Of a stretch of DNA of 61,179 bases, positions 38,441 through 48,132 are shown piece by piece. The stretch comes from Duganella sp. GTDB taxonomy: Bacteria > Pseudomonadota > Gammaproteobacteria > Burkholderiales > Burkholderiaceae_D. The stretch spans positions 1 through 61,179 of the forward strand of contig JAMFSU010000146.1 of NCBI GenBank assembly GCA_026225475.1, read 5' to 3'. Each line of letters begins with the position of its first letter. Position 1 is the stretch's first letter. Made by a program: the position numbers and the translations under genes. The notes beneath the pieces are model-generated. The model was not told the DNA's origin. It saw nothing but the letters and a program-made list of their open reading frames with translations, and did not search any database.

Positions 38441-39256
38441 TCACTTACCTCCAAAAATGCGCTGGAGCAGGCCCGGTTTTTCGTAGCTGGTGAAGCGCAG
38501 CGGCAGGTCTTCACCGAGGAAACGGCTGACCAGATCCTGATACGCTTCGGAGACGTCGGTCTCTTTCAGGTGAATTGCCGGGTTACCCTGGTTCGATGCA
38601 TGCAATACCGATTCCGATTCGGGAATGATGCCGATGAGGGGAATGCGCAAGATTTCCTGCACATCGGTATAGGACAGCATTTCACCGGCTTCGACGCGCT
38701 TTGGCGAATAGCGTGTGATCAGCAGATGTTCCTTGACCGGCTCGCCGCCGCTGAGCGCACGGCGCGACTTGGCTTGAATGATCCCGAGGATGCGGTCGGA
38801 GTCGCGTACCGACGACACTTCAGGATTGGTCACAATAATCGCTTCGTAGGCGAAGGTCAGTGCCATCACGGCACCGTGTTCGATACCGGCTGGCGAATCG
38901 CAGATGATGTATTCGAAATCCATTTTCTGCAGATCGCCCAGGACGCGCTCGACACCTTCTTCGGACAAGGCGTCCTTGTCCCGTGTTTGCGAGGCCGGCA
39001 GGATGAACAGGTTGTCGCAGTGCTTGTCCTTGATCAGGGCCTGATTGAGCGTGGCTTCCTGATTGACGACATTGATCAGGTCGTACACCACGCGGCGCTC
39101 GCAGCCCATGATCAAATCCAGATTGCGCAGGCCGACGTCGAAATCGATGACGACCGTCTTGTGTCCGCGCAACGCCAGACCCGATGCGAAACTGGCGCTG
39201 GACGTCGTTTTGCCGACGCCGCCCTTACCGGATGTCACGACGATGATTTTTGCCAC
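38441..39256 (-). CDS. minD: Septum-site determining ATPase MinD
   Basis: A membrane-cycling ParA-type ATPase that recruits MinC. The 271-residue protein has the deviant Walker A motif [17 protein letters not shown] at the N-terminus, switch I-like [11 protein letters not shown], Walker B CDSPAGIE, and the C-terminal amphipathic membrane-targeting helix ([12 protein letters not shown]). It starts 46 bases after minC and ends two bases before minE. Confidence 0.97.
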   Translation of the reverse strand: MAKIIVVTSGKGGVGKTTSSASFASGLALRGHKTVVIDFDVGLRNLDLIMGCERRVVYDLINVVNQEATLNQALIKDKHCDNLFILPASQTRDKDALSEEGVERVLGDLQKMDFEYIICDSPAGIEHGAVMALTFAYEAIIVTNPEVSSVRDSDRILGIIQAKSRRALSGGEPVKEHLLITRYSPKRVEAGEMLSYTDVQEILRIPLIGIIPESESVLHASNQGNPAIHLKETDVSEAYQDLVSRFLGEDLPLRFTSYEKPGLLQRIFGGK

Positions 39257-39302
39257 AAAAGACTCCTTAGAAAATCAAATATTTAATTGTTGGTGAAGCT
39301 GT

Positions 39303-40055
39303 TCAAGCTTTGCCGTTGATCGCCAGCACGTCGATGCGATCTCCGCTCAGACGTACCTGGACTTGTTGTTGCGCGAGTTCGGCCGGATGGCCATTCTCGA
39401 ATGTACGATAGACGCCGGCAATCGAAACCAGTTCCGCTTCCAGGCTGGCCGCGAAGATACGGGCATTGGTATTGCCGCTGGCACCTGCCAATGCGCGTCC
39501 GCGCAGCGGCGCATAGACGTGGATGCTGCCGTCGGCGATGATTTCGGCGCCGTTGTTGACGGCCGCCATGATGACCAGATCGGCACCGCGTGCATAAATG
39601 CGCTGGCCGGCGCGTACCGGCGTGTCGATGATCATGGTGGTGGCTGCAGGTGGGCTCGGCGTTGCTGCCGCTGCTGCGACGGCAACGGGCTGCGGTGCTG
39701 GCGCTTCCACCGCCGGTACTGCTTCGGCCGCCGGCCGTGGCGCGCCGCCATCAATGGATAAACCTTGCGCGGCGATTTCCGCATGCAATGGTTCCGGGGC
39801 ATTGCGTACCGCGACGGCATTGAGGCGATAACGTTTGAACAAGACCACCAGCGCGGCCCAGTCGATCTTGCCGGGGCTGGCATCGAGCGCGGCCACATCG
39901 ATTACGGCGAATTCGTCTTCGAAGAAATCGGATACGCCGCCGGTCATGGCCAGCAAGGCCTGATCCAGCGCCGCCGGATCGGTTTCATGCAGGATCGCGG
40001 AAATGGCGACCACAGTAGATATCTTGATTTCGATCGGTTTACGAGCTTTTTGCAT
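39303..40055 (-). CDS. minC: Septum-site determining protein MinC
   Basis: Inhibits FtsZ polymerisation at the poles. The 250-residue protein has an N-terminal MinC domain ([15 protein letters not shown]), a long Ala/Pro linker (about 105-145) and the C-terminal beta-helix domain ([48 protein letters not shown] region, in pieces) that contacts MinD. The start [10 protein letters not shown] at 40055 was preferred to an upstream in-frame ATG at 40148. Confidence 0.94.
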   Translation of the reverse strand: MQKARKPIEIKISTVVAISAILHETDPAALDQALLAMTGGVSDFFEDEFAVIDVAALDASPGKIDWAALVVLFKRYRLNAVAVRNAPEPLHAEIAAQGLSIDGGAPRPAAEAVPAVEAPAPQPVAVAAAAATPSPPAATTMIIDTPVRAGQRIYARGADLVIMAAVNNGAEIIADGSIHVYAPLRGRALAGASGNTNARIFAASLEAELVSIAGVYRTFENGHPAELAQQQVQVRLSGDRIDVLAINGKA

Positions 40056-40455
40056 AAATTGTTCAGTGCCAGGATCTTCCGTCAGGAAAACCTCAGGTTC
40101 ATTGCTGTTCGGGGGAGTGTTCTCAAACCGTTCTGCACCGGCGGGCAAGCCGCAGGCTCGTGCTGGTTTGGCATTATACAGTCAGCTTGGCGGCCTGATC
40201 GCTGCCATAGTCGGCAATTTTAGGCTTCTGACAAAGGCGGTAAGTTTTTGGGGTGCGCTGCACACAGGTACAGGTGGCAGGCGCATGGCGGTGGTGCCGA
40301 CGCCGTAGCACCAGTGAAGCTGGCAGATAAAAAGAGGCGGGTAGAACCGGAAAATCGCAAAAAAAAACAGCAACTGCGACGGCCTAGAGCCGCCTGCAGT
40401 TGCTGGGTAGACAACACCTGAGTCAGCTGCCGACTCAGGATGCTCAGGTCAGGGA
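40056..40455. promoter_or_regulatory. Upstream region of minC and end of the purine ABC operon
   Basis: No gene is seen in these 400 bases. A perfect TATAAT hexamer lies on the minus strand at 40173-40178, about 115 bases before the minC start, but the -35 region is weak. The upper part carries two hairpins belonging to the preceding operon (40359-40405 and 40417-40439). Confidence 0.55.
40359..40405 (-). terminator. Terminator of the BMP-type purine ABC operon
   Basis: On the minus strand the stem CAGCAACTGC / GCAGTTGCTG carries an inner CGGC / GCCG hairpin and is followed by nine T residues. A second smaller hairpin (CCTGAGTC / GACTCAGG at 40417-40439) lies just after the last stop codon. 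Confidence 0.93.
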
Positions 40456-41598
40456 TTAGCCCGGTACCTTGCCGACCACGCCTTCGACATAGAACTGCAC
40501 CTTGTGCAGGAATTCGTCATCGGCGACGGCATCCTTGGCGATGACTTCCTTGCCGCTGTTGTCCTTGATCGGACCCTTCCAAATTGGCGCGGAACCGTCG
40601 ACGATGCCCTTCTTGCGTTCTTCCACCAGGGCTTTGACGTCGGCTGGCAGGTCAGGACTGAACGCGGCCAGATCGATGCCGCCTTCTTTCAGACCAATCC
40701 AGCTGAAGCCGGTCTTCCAGGTGCCGTCCATGACAGCCTGTACGCGCTGGTTGTAATAGCCACCCCAGTCGATCATCGATGCGGCCAGATGCGCTTTGGG
40801 GCCGAAGGTGGTCATGTCGCTGTCCCAGCCGAATGCATAGACGCCTTTTTCTTGCGCTGTTTGTACCACGGCAGCGGAGTCGGTGTTTTGCATCAGCACA
40901 TCGACGCCTTGACCGATCAGCGTGGTTGCCGCTTCACGTTCCTTGCCCGGATCGAACCACTTGTTGACCCAGACCACGCGGGTGGTCGCCTTGGCATTGA
41001 CCGAACGTGCACCCATGGTGAAGGCGTCGATATTGCGCAGCACTTCAGGAATCGGTACCGAACCGACCACGCCCAGCTTGCCGGATTTGCTCATCTTGCC
41101 GGCGACGACGCCTGCCAGATACGCGCCTTCATAGGTACGCACGTCGTATTGCGCCATGTTGTCGGCAGTCTTGAAGCCGGTTGCATGTTCAAATTTGACG
41201 TCCGGGAATTCCTTGGCGACTTTCAACATCGCTTCCATGTAACCGAAAGTAGTACCGAAAATGAGCTTGTTGCCATCGGTGGCCAACTGGCGCATCACGC
41301 GTTCTGCATCGGCGGCCGACTCAGGAATGTTTTCCACAAACGTGGTCTTGACCTTGTCACCAAACTTGGCTTCGACCGCCTTGCGGCCCTTGTCGTGGGC
41401 GAAGGTCCAGCCAGCGTCACCGACTGGTCCAATATAGACGAAGGCAACCTTCAGCGGTTCGGCCTTGGCCGGCGCTGGTGCTGCTGTAGCAGCAGGCGCT
41501 GCCGCGGGAGCAGCTTCTTCTTTTTTACCGCAGCCGATCAAAGTGGCAGCAGCCAGTGTGGCGAGCATCGCAATCGAGGCTCTGCGCGAAATTCCCAT
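40456..41598 (-). CDS. BMP-family substrate-binding lipoprotein (purine ABC transporter)
   Basis: The 380-residue precursor is exported; the lipobox LIGC (cysteine near residue 23) predicts a lipoprotein. An Ala/Pro linker precedes the PnrA-like domain (FVYIGPVGDAGWTFAHDKGR, FGTTFGYMEAMLKVAKEFPD, YEGAYLAGVVAGKMSK). BMP-family proteins bind purine nucleosides, and beta-proteobacterial forms beside purine catabolic genes are thought to bind purine bases or nucleosides. The ribosome site GGGAGAA precedes the ATG. It is the last gene of the four-gene operon; the 119-base gap before it may allow a separate expression level. Confidence 0.9.
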   Translation of the reverse strand: MGISRRASIAMLATLAAATLIGCGKKEEAAPAAAPAATAAPAPAKAEPLKVAFVYIGPVGDAGWTFAHDKGRKAVEAKFGDKVKTTFVENIPESAADAERVMRQLATDGNKLIFGTTFGYMEAMLKVAKEFPDVKFEHATGFKTADNMAQYDVRTYEGAYLAGVVAGKMSKSGKLGVVGSVPIPEVLRNIDAFTMGARSVNAKATTRVVWVNKWFDPGKEREAATTLIGQGVDVLMQNTDSAAVVQTAQEKGVYAFGWDSDMTTFGPKAHLAASMIDWGGYYNQRVQAVMDGTWKTGFSWIGLKEGGIDLAAFSPDLPADVKALVEERKKGIVDGSAPIWKGPIKDNSGKEVIAKDAVADDEFLHKVQFYVEGVVGKVPG

Positions 41599-41717
41599 GT
41601 ATTTCTCCCTAAGCGTTGTTGGTAGATCAGCGTGACGAACAGAACATCGCGTCACTCTGTGGTGCAAAAATGAATGAAAACGAAAAACAAAAACAACTAC
41701 AAAAACAAACTACAAAA

Positions 41718-42638
41718 TCAGGACGATCCCGCGCGGAATGGCTTGCCCAGTGAGGCTGGCATGTTCAGCCTGATCCAGTCGGGATTGCGCGAAATCAGTG
41801 CCAGCACAACGATGGTGGCGAGGTAAGGCAGCATCGACAAGATCTGCGACGGTATCGTCACGCCGATACCCTGGAAATAAAACTGCAAAATAGTCACGCC
41901 ACCGAACAGCAATGCACCAAGCAATACGCGTGCCGGACGCCAGGTGGCAAACGCGGTCAATGCCAATGCAATCCAGCCACGTCCCGATACCAGACCTTCG
42001 ACCCACATCGGCGTATAGACCAGTGACAGATAAGCGCCTGCCAGTCCGCAACAGGCGCCACCGAACAGCAAGGCCATGAAGCGGATGCCATGCACCGAGT
42101 AGCCGAGGGCGTGCGCTGATTCGGGCGATTCGCCGACCGCACGCAGGATCAGACCGGCACGGGTGCGGTACAAAAACCAGGCAATCGCGGCGCACAGCAC
42201 GATGGAGAAATAACTCATCCAATGTTGGCTGAACAAGGCAGTGCCGACAAAGGGAATATCGCGCAGCAAGGGAATGCCCGAACTGTGCGCCGGCAATGCC
42301 AGGCCGACGAAGTGCTGGCCGAGAAACGCCGATAAGCCAGTGCCGAAAATTGACAATGCCAGGCCGGTGGCAACCTGATTGGTCGCCAGCAGCAGGGCCA
42401 GCCAGGCGAACAAGGTGGACAACAGCATGCCAGAGATGGCGCCGGCAATAAAGCCCAGCAACGGGCTGCCCGTGGTATAGCCGACCGCGAAGCCGGTGAT
42501 GGCCGCCACCAGCATCATGCCTTCGGCGCCCAGATTGAGTACCCCGGCGCGTTCATTGATCAACAGGCCGATGGCGGCCAGCAGTAAAGGCGTGCCAGCA
42601 TTGATGGAGGCAGCGATGAGAGGAGCAAGTTGGTCCAT
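41718..42638 (-). CDS. Purine ABC transporter permease (BMP system), second subunit
   Basis: A 306-residue integral membrane protein of the branched-chain/BMP permease superfamily. The signature NERAGVLNLGAEGMMLVAA near the N-terminus is followed by about eight further membrane helices and the EAA-like GESPESAHALGYSV. It pairs with the upstream permease four bases away to form the channel of the importer. Confidence 0.92.
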   Translation of the reverse strand: MDQLAPLIAASINAGTPLLLAAIGLLINERAGVLNLGAEGMMLVAAITGFAVGYTTGSPLLGFIAGAISGMLLSTLFAWLALLLATNQVATGLALSIFGTGLSAFLGQHFVGLALPAHSSGIPLLRDIPFVGTALFSQHWMSYFSIVLCAAIAWFLYRTRAGLILRAVGESPESAHALGYSVHGIRFMALLFGGACCGLAGAYLSLVYTPMWVEGLVSGRGWIALALTAFATWRPARVLLGALLFGGVTILQFYFQGIGVTIPSQILSMLPYLATIVVLALISRNPDWIRLNMPASLGKPFRAGSS

Positions 42639-42642
42639 GTGC

Positions 42643-43743
42643 TTATCCTTGTTGTTTCCAGCGCAGGCGGTATTCGATCAAAGTGTCGCAGGCCAGCAGC
42701 AAAAACAGCAGCATGCCCTGGAACACCCCGGTGATTGCCGACGGCAGTCCCAGGCGTGATTGCGCCAGCTCACCACCCAGATACAGCAGCGACATGATCA
42801 CGCCGCCAAAGATGGCGCCGATCGGATGCAGGCGGCCAACGAAGGCGACGATGATGGCGGCAAAGCCGTAACCTGGCGAGACCGATGGCAGCAACTGGCC
42901 GATCGGGCCGGCCACTTCAAACGCCCCGGCAAGACCGGCGAATCCGCCGGAAATGAGCAGCGATACCCACAAGGCATTGCGGCTGGAAAAGCCGGCATAG
43001 CGTGCCGCATGCGGTGCCATGCCACCCACCATCAGCGAAAAACCACGGAAGCTGCGCATCATGAAGACACTCATCACCAGCGCCGCAATGATGGTGACCA
43101 CGAAACCGATGTGCAAGCGTGTGCCAGCAATCAGGGCCGGCAGCATGAACTCGTCGGAGAACACTTTCGATTGCGGGAAGTTCATGCCGTTGGGGTCCTT
43201 CAGCGGCCCGTTGACGGCATACATCAACAACAGTTGCGCGACATAGGTCAGCATCAGGGACACCAGAATTTCATTGGCATTGAAGCGGTCACGTAACAAC
43301 GCCGTGATGCTGGCCCAGAACGCCCCGCCCAGCACGCCGGCGAAAACCATCAATACCAGACCGGCACCGCCGGAGATGCCATGGTTGGGTACATCGAGCC
43401 ACACCAGCATGGCGCCGGCACAGAGCGCGCCGATGGTGAACTGGCCTTCGGCACCGATGTTCCAGATGCTGGCGCGGAAACAGACGACCAGGCCCAGGGC
43501 ACACAGGATCAGCGGAATCGACTTGAGCAGCAATTCGCTGATGGCGCGCTTGCTGCTGAAGGGATCGACCAGAAAGACTTTCAAGCCGGCAATCGGATCC
43601 TTGCCCAGGATCACGAACAGCAATGCACCGAACACTAGCGTGAGGGCGATGGCAATCACGGGCGACAAGTAGGTCATCGCTTTCGATGGCGTGCCGCGCA
43701 ATTCCAGCCGCAACGGAAAGCTGTTGGCAAATCGATTAGCCAT
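42643..43743 (-). CDS. Purine ABC transporter permease (BMP system), first subunit
   Basis: A 366-residue membrane protein with a hydrophilic N-terminus (MANRFANSFPLRLELRG), then about eight helices. The signature RASIWNIGAEGQFTIGAL matches the BMP/YufP type permeases. Its start overlaps the ATPase stop by eight bases. A longer start at 43767 was rejected. Confidence 0.92.
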   Translation of the reverse strand: MANRFANSFPLRLELRGTPSKAMTYLSPVIAIALTLVFGALLFVILGKDPIAGLKVFLVDPFSSKRAISELLLKSIPLILCALGLVVCFRASIWNIGAEGQFTIGALCAGAMLVWLDVPNHGISGGAGLVLMVFAGVLGGAFWASITALLRDRFNANEILVSLMLTYVAQLLLMYAVNGPLKDPNGMNFPQSKVFSDEFMLPALIAGTRLHIGFVVTIIAALVMSVFMMRSFRGFSLMVGGMAPHAARYAGFSSRNALWVSLLISGGFAGLAGAFEVAGPIGQLLPSVSPGYGFAAIIVAFVGRLHPIGAIFGGVIMSLLYLGGELAQSRLGLPSAITGVFQGMLLFLLLACDTLIEYRLRWKQQG

Positions 43744-45295
43744 GTGTCGCCTCCGTAGTGGCGCCACCCTGAGTTGCCGCTTCGTGCCACAGACCGCTCA
43801 TCCATAGGCCAACCTGCTCACGTGTGGCTTGTTCGATCGGGATCGAGGGTGACAACTGGCCTTTGGCAATGACATGCAGGCGGTCGCACAGGGCGAACAG
43901 TTCATCGAGTTCTTCAGAAATGACCAGCACGGCACAGCCTTCTTGTTTGAGCGCCAGAATTTCGGCATGAATTTGTGCAGCAGCGCCGACATCGACGCCC
44001 CAGGTCGGTTGCGCCACGATGAACACGCTGGGTTTGCGTTCCATTTCGCGGCCGACGATGAATTTTTGCAGATTGCCGCCCGACAGGCTCTTGGCCAGTG
44101 CATCGGGACCGCTGGCCTTGACCTTGAAGCGCTCAATGATGGTGGCAGCGATCTTGCGGGTGTAGGCGAAATTGATCATGCCGCGGTTGACATACGGGGC
44201 TTTTTGATGCGACAGCAGCATATTGGCGGCCAGACTCAAGGTCGGCACGGCACCCCGTCCGAGCCGTTCTTCTGGCACCAGACCGAGCCCGCGCGCGCGG
44301 CGTGGATTGGGGGCCAGATGACCGGCGGCAACGCCGGTGAGCATGATCATATTGGGTTCGGCGCGCTGGTCTTCACCCGACAAGGCGGCCAGCAATTCCT
44401 GTTGGCCATTGCCGGAGACGCCAGCGATGCCGACAATTTCACCGGCGCGCACTTCGCATTCGATGTCCTTGAGTTCGGTGGCGAACAAATGTGCTTTGGG
44501 CAGGCTGAGCCGATTGATATGCAGCTTGCGTTCCTGCCGTTGTGATTCTGAATTGCGGGCCCGATGCAGGCGGATCAGTTCCTCGCCGATCATCATGCGC
44601 GACAGACCGGCGCTGGTTTCGTTGCGTGGATCGCAAGTGCCGGTGACACGACCGCCGCGCATGACGGTGGCGCTATGACAGAGCGCGCGGATTTCGTCGA
44701 GCTTGTGGCTGATATAAACAATGCTGCAACCTTCGTCGGCCAGCTTGCGCAAGGTGACGAACAGCTTTTCCACCGCTTGCGGGGTCAGCACCGAGGTTGG
44801 TTCGTCGAGGATCAATAATTGGGGATTGGTCAGCAAGGCGCGCACGATTTCTACGCGCTGGCGTTCGCCCACCGACAAGGTGTGGACATGGCGGTTGGGC
44901 TCCAGCTCCAGACCGTATTTTTCACCGGTCTGACGGATGCGCGTGGTCAATTCCTGCATGTCGGTGTTGGCATCGAGGCCGAGTGCGATGTTTTCCGCCA
45001 CGGTCAGGGTGTCGAACAGCGAGAAGTGCTGGAATACCATGGCAATGCCCAGCTTGCGCGCAATCTGCGGGTTGGCGATATGCACCAGTTCGCCGTTCCA
45101 GCGAATCTCGCCAGCGTCGGGTTTGACCGTGCCGAAGATGATTTTCATCAGCGTCGACTTGCCGGCGCCATTCTCGCCGAGCACGGCGTGAATTTCGCCG
45201 GGCGCCACGCTAAGATTGACGTCGTCGTTGGCCAAGACGCCAGGATAGGCCTTGCGGATGTGCGCTATTTCGAGACGGGCGGGCGTAGCGGTCAC
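43736..45295 (-). CDS. Purine ABC transporter ATPase (two fused ABC domains)
   Basis: A 519-residue cytoplasmic ATPase with two nucleotide-binding domains in tandem, as in sugar and BMP-type importers. The first has Walker A LGENGAGKSTLMK and signature LSVGERQRVEI. The second has a degenerate Walker A (GVSGNGQQELL) but a signature LSGGNLQKFIVGRE. It starts the operon, 108 bases downstream of a copy of the ATTGTCAACAAT palindrome (45403-45414). Together with its neighbours it would import purine bases or nucleosides. Confidence 0.93.
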   Translation of the reverse strand: MTATPARLEIAHIRKAYPGVLANDDVNLSVAPGEIHAVLGENGAGKSTLMKIIFGTVKPDAGEIRWNGELVHIANPQIARKLGIAMVFQHFSLFDTLTVAENIALGLDANTDMQELTTRIRQTGEKYGLELEPNRHVHTLSVGERQRVEIVRALLTNPQLLILDEPTSVLTPQAVEKLFVTLRKLADEGCSIVYISHKLDEIRALCHSATVMRGGRVTGTCDPRNETSAGLSRMMIGEELIRLHRARNSESQRQERKLHINRLSLPKAHLFATELKDIECEVRAGEIVGIAGVSGNGQQELLAALSGEDQRAEPNMIMLTGVAAGHLAPNPRRARGLGLVPEERLGRGAVPTLSLAANMLLSHQKAPYVNRGMINFAYTRKIAATIIERFKVKASGPDALAKSLSGGNLQKFIVGREMERKPSVFIVAQPTWGVDVGAAAQIHAEILALKQEGCAVLVISEELDELFALCDRLHVIAKGQLSPSIPIEQATREQVGLWMSGLWHEAATQGGATTEATHG

Positions 45296-45402
45296 AGGTT
45301 CCCCTTTACGGCTGGCCGGCGCGATGGCGCACGGACCGTGGATTGTTTAAATGATTGTAGATAATGCGTCTGATAATATTCAGCGGAATTTACCATAGGC
45401 GA

Positions 45403-45414
45403 ATTGTCAACAAT
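45403..45414. promoter_or_regulatory. GntR-type operator copy A (BMP operon)
   Basis: ATTGTCAACAAT, a near-perfect palindrome lying 108 bases before the ATPase start and 23 bases after the stop of the upstream permease gene. It is one of seven related sites in the purine island. Confidence 0.65.
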
Positions 45415-45436
45415 CGAGAAATTGATGAAAAATCAC

Positions 45437-46213
45437 TTATTTCCCACCGCGATGGGCCCAACTGGTCGTGCGCCGTTCAATGATGGCAAACAGTTCATAC
45501 ATCGCCATGGCCATGGCGCCGATGACCACCAGACCGGCAAACGCCAGCGGCATTTTCATCGACGAACCGGCCGACATCAACAGGTAGCCGATACCTTCAT
45601 TCGACGCATTCATTTCCGACACGGTAGAGCCAACGAAGGCCAGCGTGATGGCGACCTTGAGTGAGGCAAAAAAGTAAGGCATCGAACGTGGCAAGCCAAC
45701 CTTGAGCAGGATGTCGGTGCGTTTGGCGCCGAGTACGCGCAAGACATCTTCCAGTTCTGGTTCCAGCGTCGCCAGACCAGTGGCGATGTTGACCATGATA
45801 GGGAAGAAGGAAATCAGGAATGCAGTCAGGATCGCCGGGCCGGCACCAATGCCGAACCAGACCACCAGCACTGGCACAAAGGCCGCCTTGGGCAGCGCAT
45901 TGAATGCCGTCATCAAGGGATAGGCGGCCGCGTATAGCAGTGGCGAGGAGCCGATCAGCAAACCCAAGGCAACGCCCACCACCACCGCCAGGCCGAAGCC
46001 GACCATGGTGACCCAGAAGGTGCTCAGCGCGTGATGCGTGATGGGACCGGAAAATTCGATCATGGCTTCGATGATGGCCATCGGGCTGGGAAAAATGAAT
46101 TCCGATACTTCCAGGACGCTGCAGATGAATTGCCAGATCACCAGAATTGCCAGCAGTAATAACCAGGGCGCCAGGACTTTGGCGGCGTGGGTCAGGTGCG
46201 AAGGTTTTTTCAT
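45437..46213 (-). CDS. ABC transporter permease (NMT1/SsuC type)
   Basis: A 258-residue membrane protein with six helices and the inner-membrane loop EPELEDVLRVLGAKRTDILLKVGLPRSMPYFFASLK, quoted in pieces, which is the usual coupling region of SsuC/TauC-type permeases. The start at 46213 is an ATG, 14 bases after the ATPase stop. The system is the kind that carries nitrate, taurine, sulfonate or pyrimidine-like substrates; here the context is purine catabolism. Confidence 0.9.
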   Translation of the reverse strand: MKKPSHLTHAAKVLAPWLLLLAILVIWQFICSVLEVSEFIFPSPMAIIEAMIEFSGPITHHALSTFWVTMVGFGLAVVVGVALGLLIGSSPLLYAAAYPLMTAFNALPKAAFVPVLVVWFGIGAGPAILTAFLISFFPIMVNIATGLATLEPELEDVLRVLGAKRTDILLKVGLPRSMPYFFASLKVAITLAFVGSTVSEMNASNEGIGYLLMSAGSSMKMPLAFAGLVVIGAMAMAMYELFAIIERRTTSWAHRGGK

Positions 46214-46227
46214 GTCATTGTGCCCGG

Positions 46228-47013
46228 TCAAGTGTTTCTGACCCGGCCGATATGCTCGCGCAATTCGTGCACCAGGGCGTTGAAGGGATCGGTGTAAGTC
46301 AGTTCCAGTTCGCGTGGACGCGGCAAGGGATTTTCCTTGCGCGCGACGATGCGACCCGGGCGCTTGCTCATCACATAAATCGTGTCGGCCAGAAACGCTG
46401 CTTCGCGCAAATCATGGGTGACCAGAATGACGTTGAAGCGGCGTTCAGTCCACAGGTCGCGCAATACGCACCACAGTTCTTCCCGCGTGAACGCGTCGAG
46501 TGCGCCAAACGGTTCGTCCAGCAACAGCATCTTGGGCTCATGAATCAACGCCCGGCAAATGGAGGCGCGCTGCTGCATGCCGCCCGACAATTGCCAGGGA
46601 AATTTGTCAGCGTAACCGTCGAGACCAACCGTCTTCAGCAGTTTCAGCGCACGTTCAACGTATTGCGCCTTGTTTTTTTTGAAGTCGCGGCGGTAGGGTT
46701 CGACGATTTCCAGCGGCAGCAGCACATTGTCGAGCGTCGTCCGCCATGGCAGCAAGGTCGGTGCCTGGAACGCCATGCCGACGATCTTCAATGGTCCGGT
46801 GACCTCGGCGCCATCAATGGCGATGCTGCCACGGGTCGGGCGTTTGAGGCCAGTGGCCAGTTTCATGAAGGTCGACTTGCCGCAACCGGACGGACCGACG
46901 ATGGAGATGAACTCGCCCGGCTTGGTTTGCAGGGAGATATCTTCGACCGCAAATTCGTCGGAGCCGTCGTAGGACAGAAAGACGCGGCGGAAATCGACGA
47001 AAGTGTCGGTCAT
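46228..47013 (-). CDS. ABC transporter ATPase (NMT1/SsuB type)
   Basis: A 261-residue ATPase with Walker A VGPSGCGKSTFM, Q-loop AFQAPTLLPWRTT, signature LSGGMQQRASICRAL, Walker B MLLLDEPFGALD and the His-switch LVTHD. It belongs to the nitrate/taurine/sulfonate group. The ATG at 47013 (MTDTFVDF) is preferred to an upstream start at 47046, which lies in the preceding gene. Confidence 0.93.
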   Translation of the reverse strand: MTDTFVDFRRVFLSYDGSDEFAVEDISLQTKPGEFISIVGPSGCGKSTFMKLATGLKRPTRGSIAIDGAEVTGPLKIVGMAFQAPTLLPWRTTLDNVLLPLEIVEPYRRDFKKNKAQYVERALKLLKTVGLDGYADKFPWQLSGGMQQRASICRALIHEPKMLLLDEPFGALDAFTREELWCVLRDLWTERRFNVILVTHDLREAAFLADTIYVMSKRPGRIVARKENPLPRPRELELTYTDPFNALVHELREHIGRVRNT

Positions 47014-47047
47014 GGTGCTTGCAGTAGTGGCAAATTCGGCGTGCAAT

Positions 47048-48076
47048 TTATTTCCCGAAAACGTTCAGTTCTTCTTTGGACGGCAGGAACGCCGAGGTCC
47101 AGATTTTGTCCGGATTGATACGGGTCTTGGTCACATAGGCATCCGAGACTTGCGAAGCCATCAGCGTCAGACGCGGCAGGAAGACCTGGCCGAAGCCTTC
47201 CGACTTGGCATGCGGCGTGGCGATGGCGCTGCTGATGGCCAGTTTCAGGCGACGCAGTTCGAGTTTTTCATCAATCAGACCGTCACGTTCCTTGAGTACC
47301 TTGATGGCGGCTTCGGGATTGGCCAACACATCCTTGGTGGCTTTGGCAAACGCGCGCAGGAAACCGCGCAGCGCTTCCGGATTGGTTTTCATCAGGCTGT
47401 CATTGGCGATGATGGCGTTGCCGTACAGCTTGACGCCATAGTCGGGGAACATCATGACGTTGATGTCCTGTTCCTTGATGCCGCGTGCGGTCAGGTTGAG
47501 CAGGGATGTGAAATAGAAGCCGGTGATGGCATCGACATCGCCGCGTGCCAGCATGGTTTCACGCAGCGGCGGATCCATGCTGATCCAGTTGATCTTGGCG
47601 GCGTCCAGGCCGTTGGCTTTGGCGAAGATCGGGAATGCGCGGCGACCGGCGTCAAACACCGGCGCTCCGAGCTTCTTGCCGACCAGATCGGCGGGTTTCT
47701 TGATGCCGCTCTGTTTGAGCGAGAAGACTGCCGATGGATTGTCGTTGTAGACCATCATCACGGCGGTTGGCTTGCCCGGGGTATTTGGGTTGTTGGCGGT
47801 GAATTCCATCAGCGCTGCCATGTCGGCAAAACCCATGTCATAGGTGCCGGACGCGACGCGATTGACCGCATTACCGGAACCACTGCCGGCATCAATTGTG
47901 ACGTCGAGTTTTTCTTGTGCAAAATAACCTTTGGCCTTGGCCACCAGAAACAAGGCCGACGGCCCTTCAAAGCGCCAGTCGAGCTGGAACTTGATCTTAG
48001 TTTGCGCGAACGCAGACGACCATGCGGTGCAGAGCAACAAAGCGGCCGTGTATTTGAAGAGTTTCTTGGCTGGCAT
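47048..48076 (-). CDS. NMT1/THI5-like substrate-binding protein
   Basis: A 342-residue periplasmic binding protein with a signal peptide (cleavage after AFA, about residue 24). IKFQLDWRFEGPSALFLVAKAKGYFAQEKL and GYFAQEKLDVTIDAGSGSGNAVN, in pieces, are characteristic of the NMT1 family that binds thiamine-pyrimidine precursors, riboflavin or related heterocycles. Two palindromic operators upstream place it in the same regulon as uricase and allantoinase, so a purine-degradation intermediate (urate, xanthine or allantoin) is a reasonable ligand. No normal ribosome site is seen; the leader is long and structured. Confidence 0.88.
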   Translation of the reverse strand: MPAKKLFKYTAALLLCTAWSSAFAQTKIKFQLDWRFEGPSALFLVAKAKGYFAQEKLDVTIDAGSGSGNAVNRVASGTYDMGFADMAALMEFTANNPNTPGKPTAVMMVYNDNPSAVFSLKQSGIKKPADLVGKKLGAPVFDAGRRAFPIFAKANGLDAAKINWISMDPPLRETMLARGDVDAITGFYFTSLLNLTARGIKEQDINVMMFPDYGVKLYGNAIIANDSLMKTNPEALRGFLRAFAKATKDVLANPEAAIKVLKERDGLIDEKLELRRLKLAISSAIATPHAKSEGFGQVFLPRLTLMASQVSDAYVTKTRINPDKIWTSAFLPSKEELNVFGK

Positions 48077-48096
48077 GAGTAGGTCCCGTAGTTGGT

Positions 48097-48132
48097 TGAT
48101 TCCGCAGGAGGGGCGGCAGCATGCTGCAATCA
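48097..48132 (-). promoter_or_regulatory. Structured leader of the NMT1 transporter operon
   Basis: TGATT and AATCA (48097-48101 and 48128-48132) can close a three-way junction with two inner hairpins: CCGC / GCGG (48102-48116) and the palindrome CAGCATGCTG (48117-48126). It lies about 20 bases upstream of the ATG at 48076 on the minus strand. The binding-protein gene has no clear ribosome site, so translation control through this fold is possible. Folding was done by eye only. Confidence 0.4.

Noticed and set aside
40417..40439. Second terminator for the BMP operon
   Set aside because: It is a perfect 8-base stem, but no T run follows on the minus strand; the hairpin at 40359-40405 is the real candidate.
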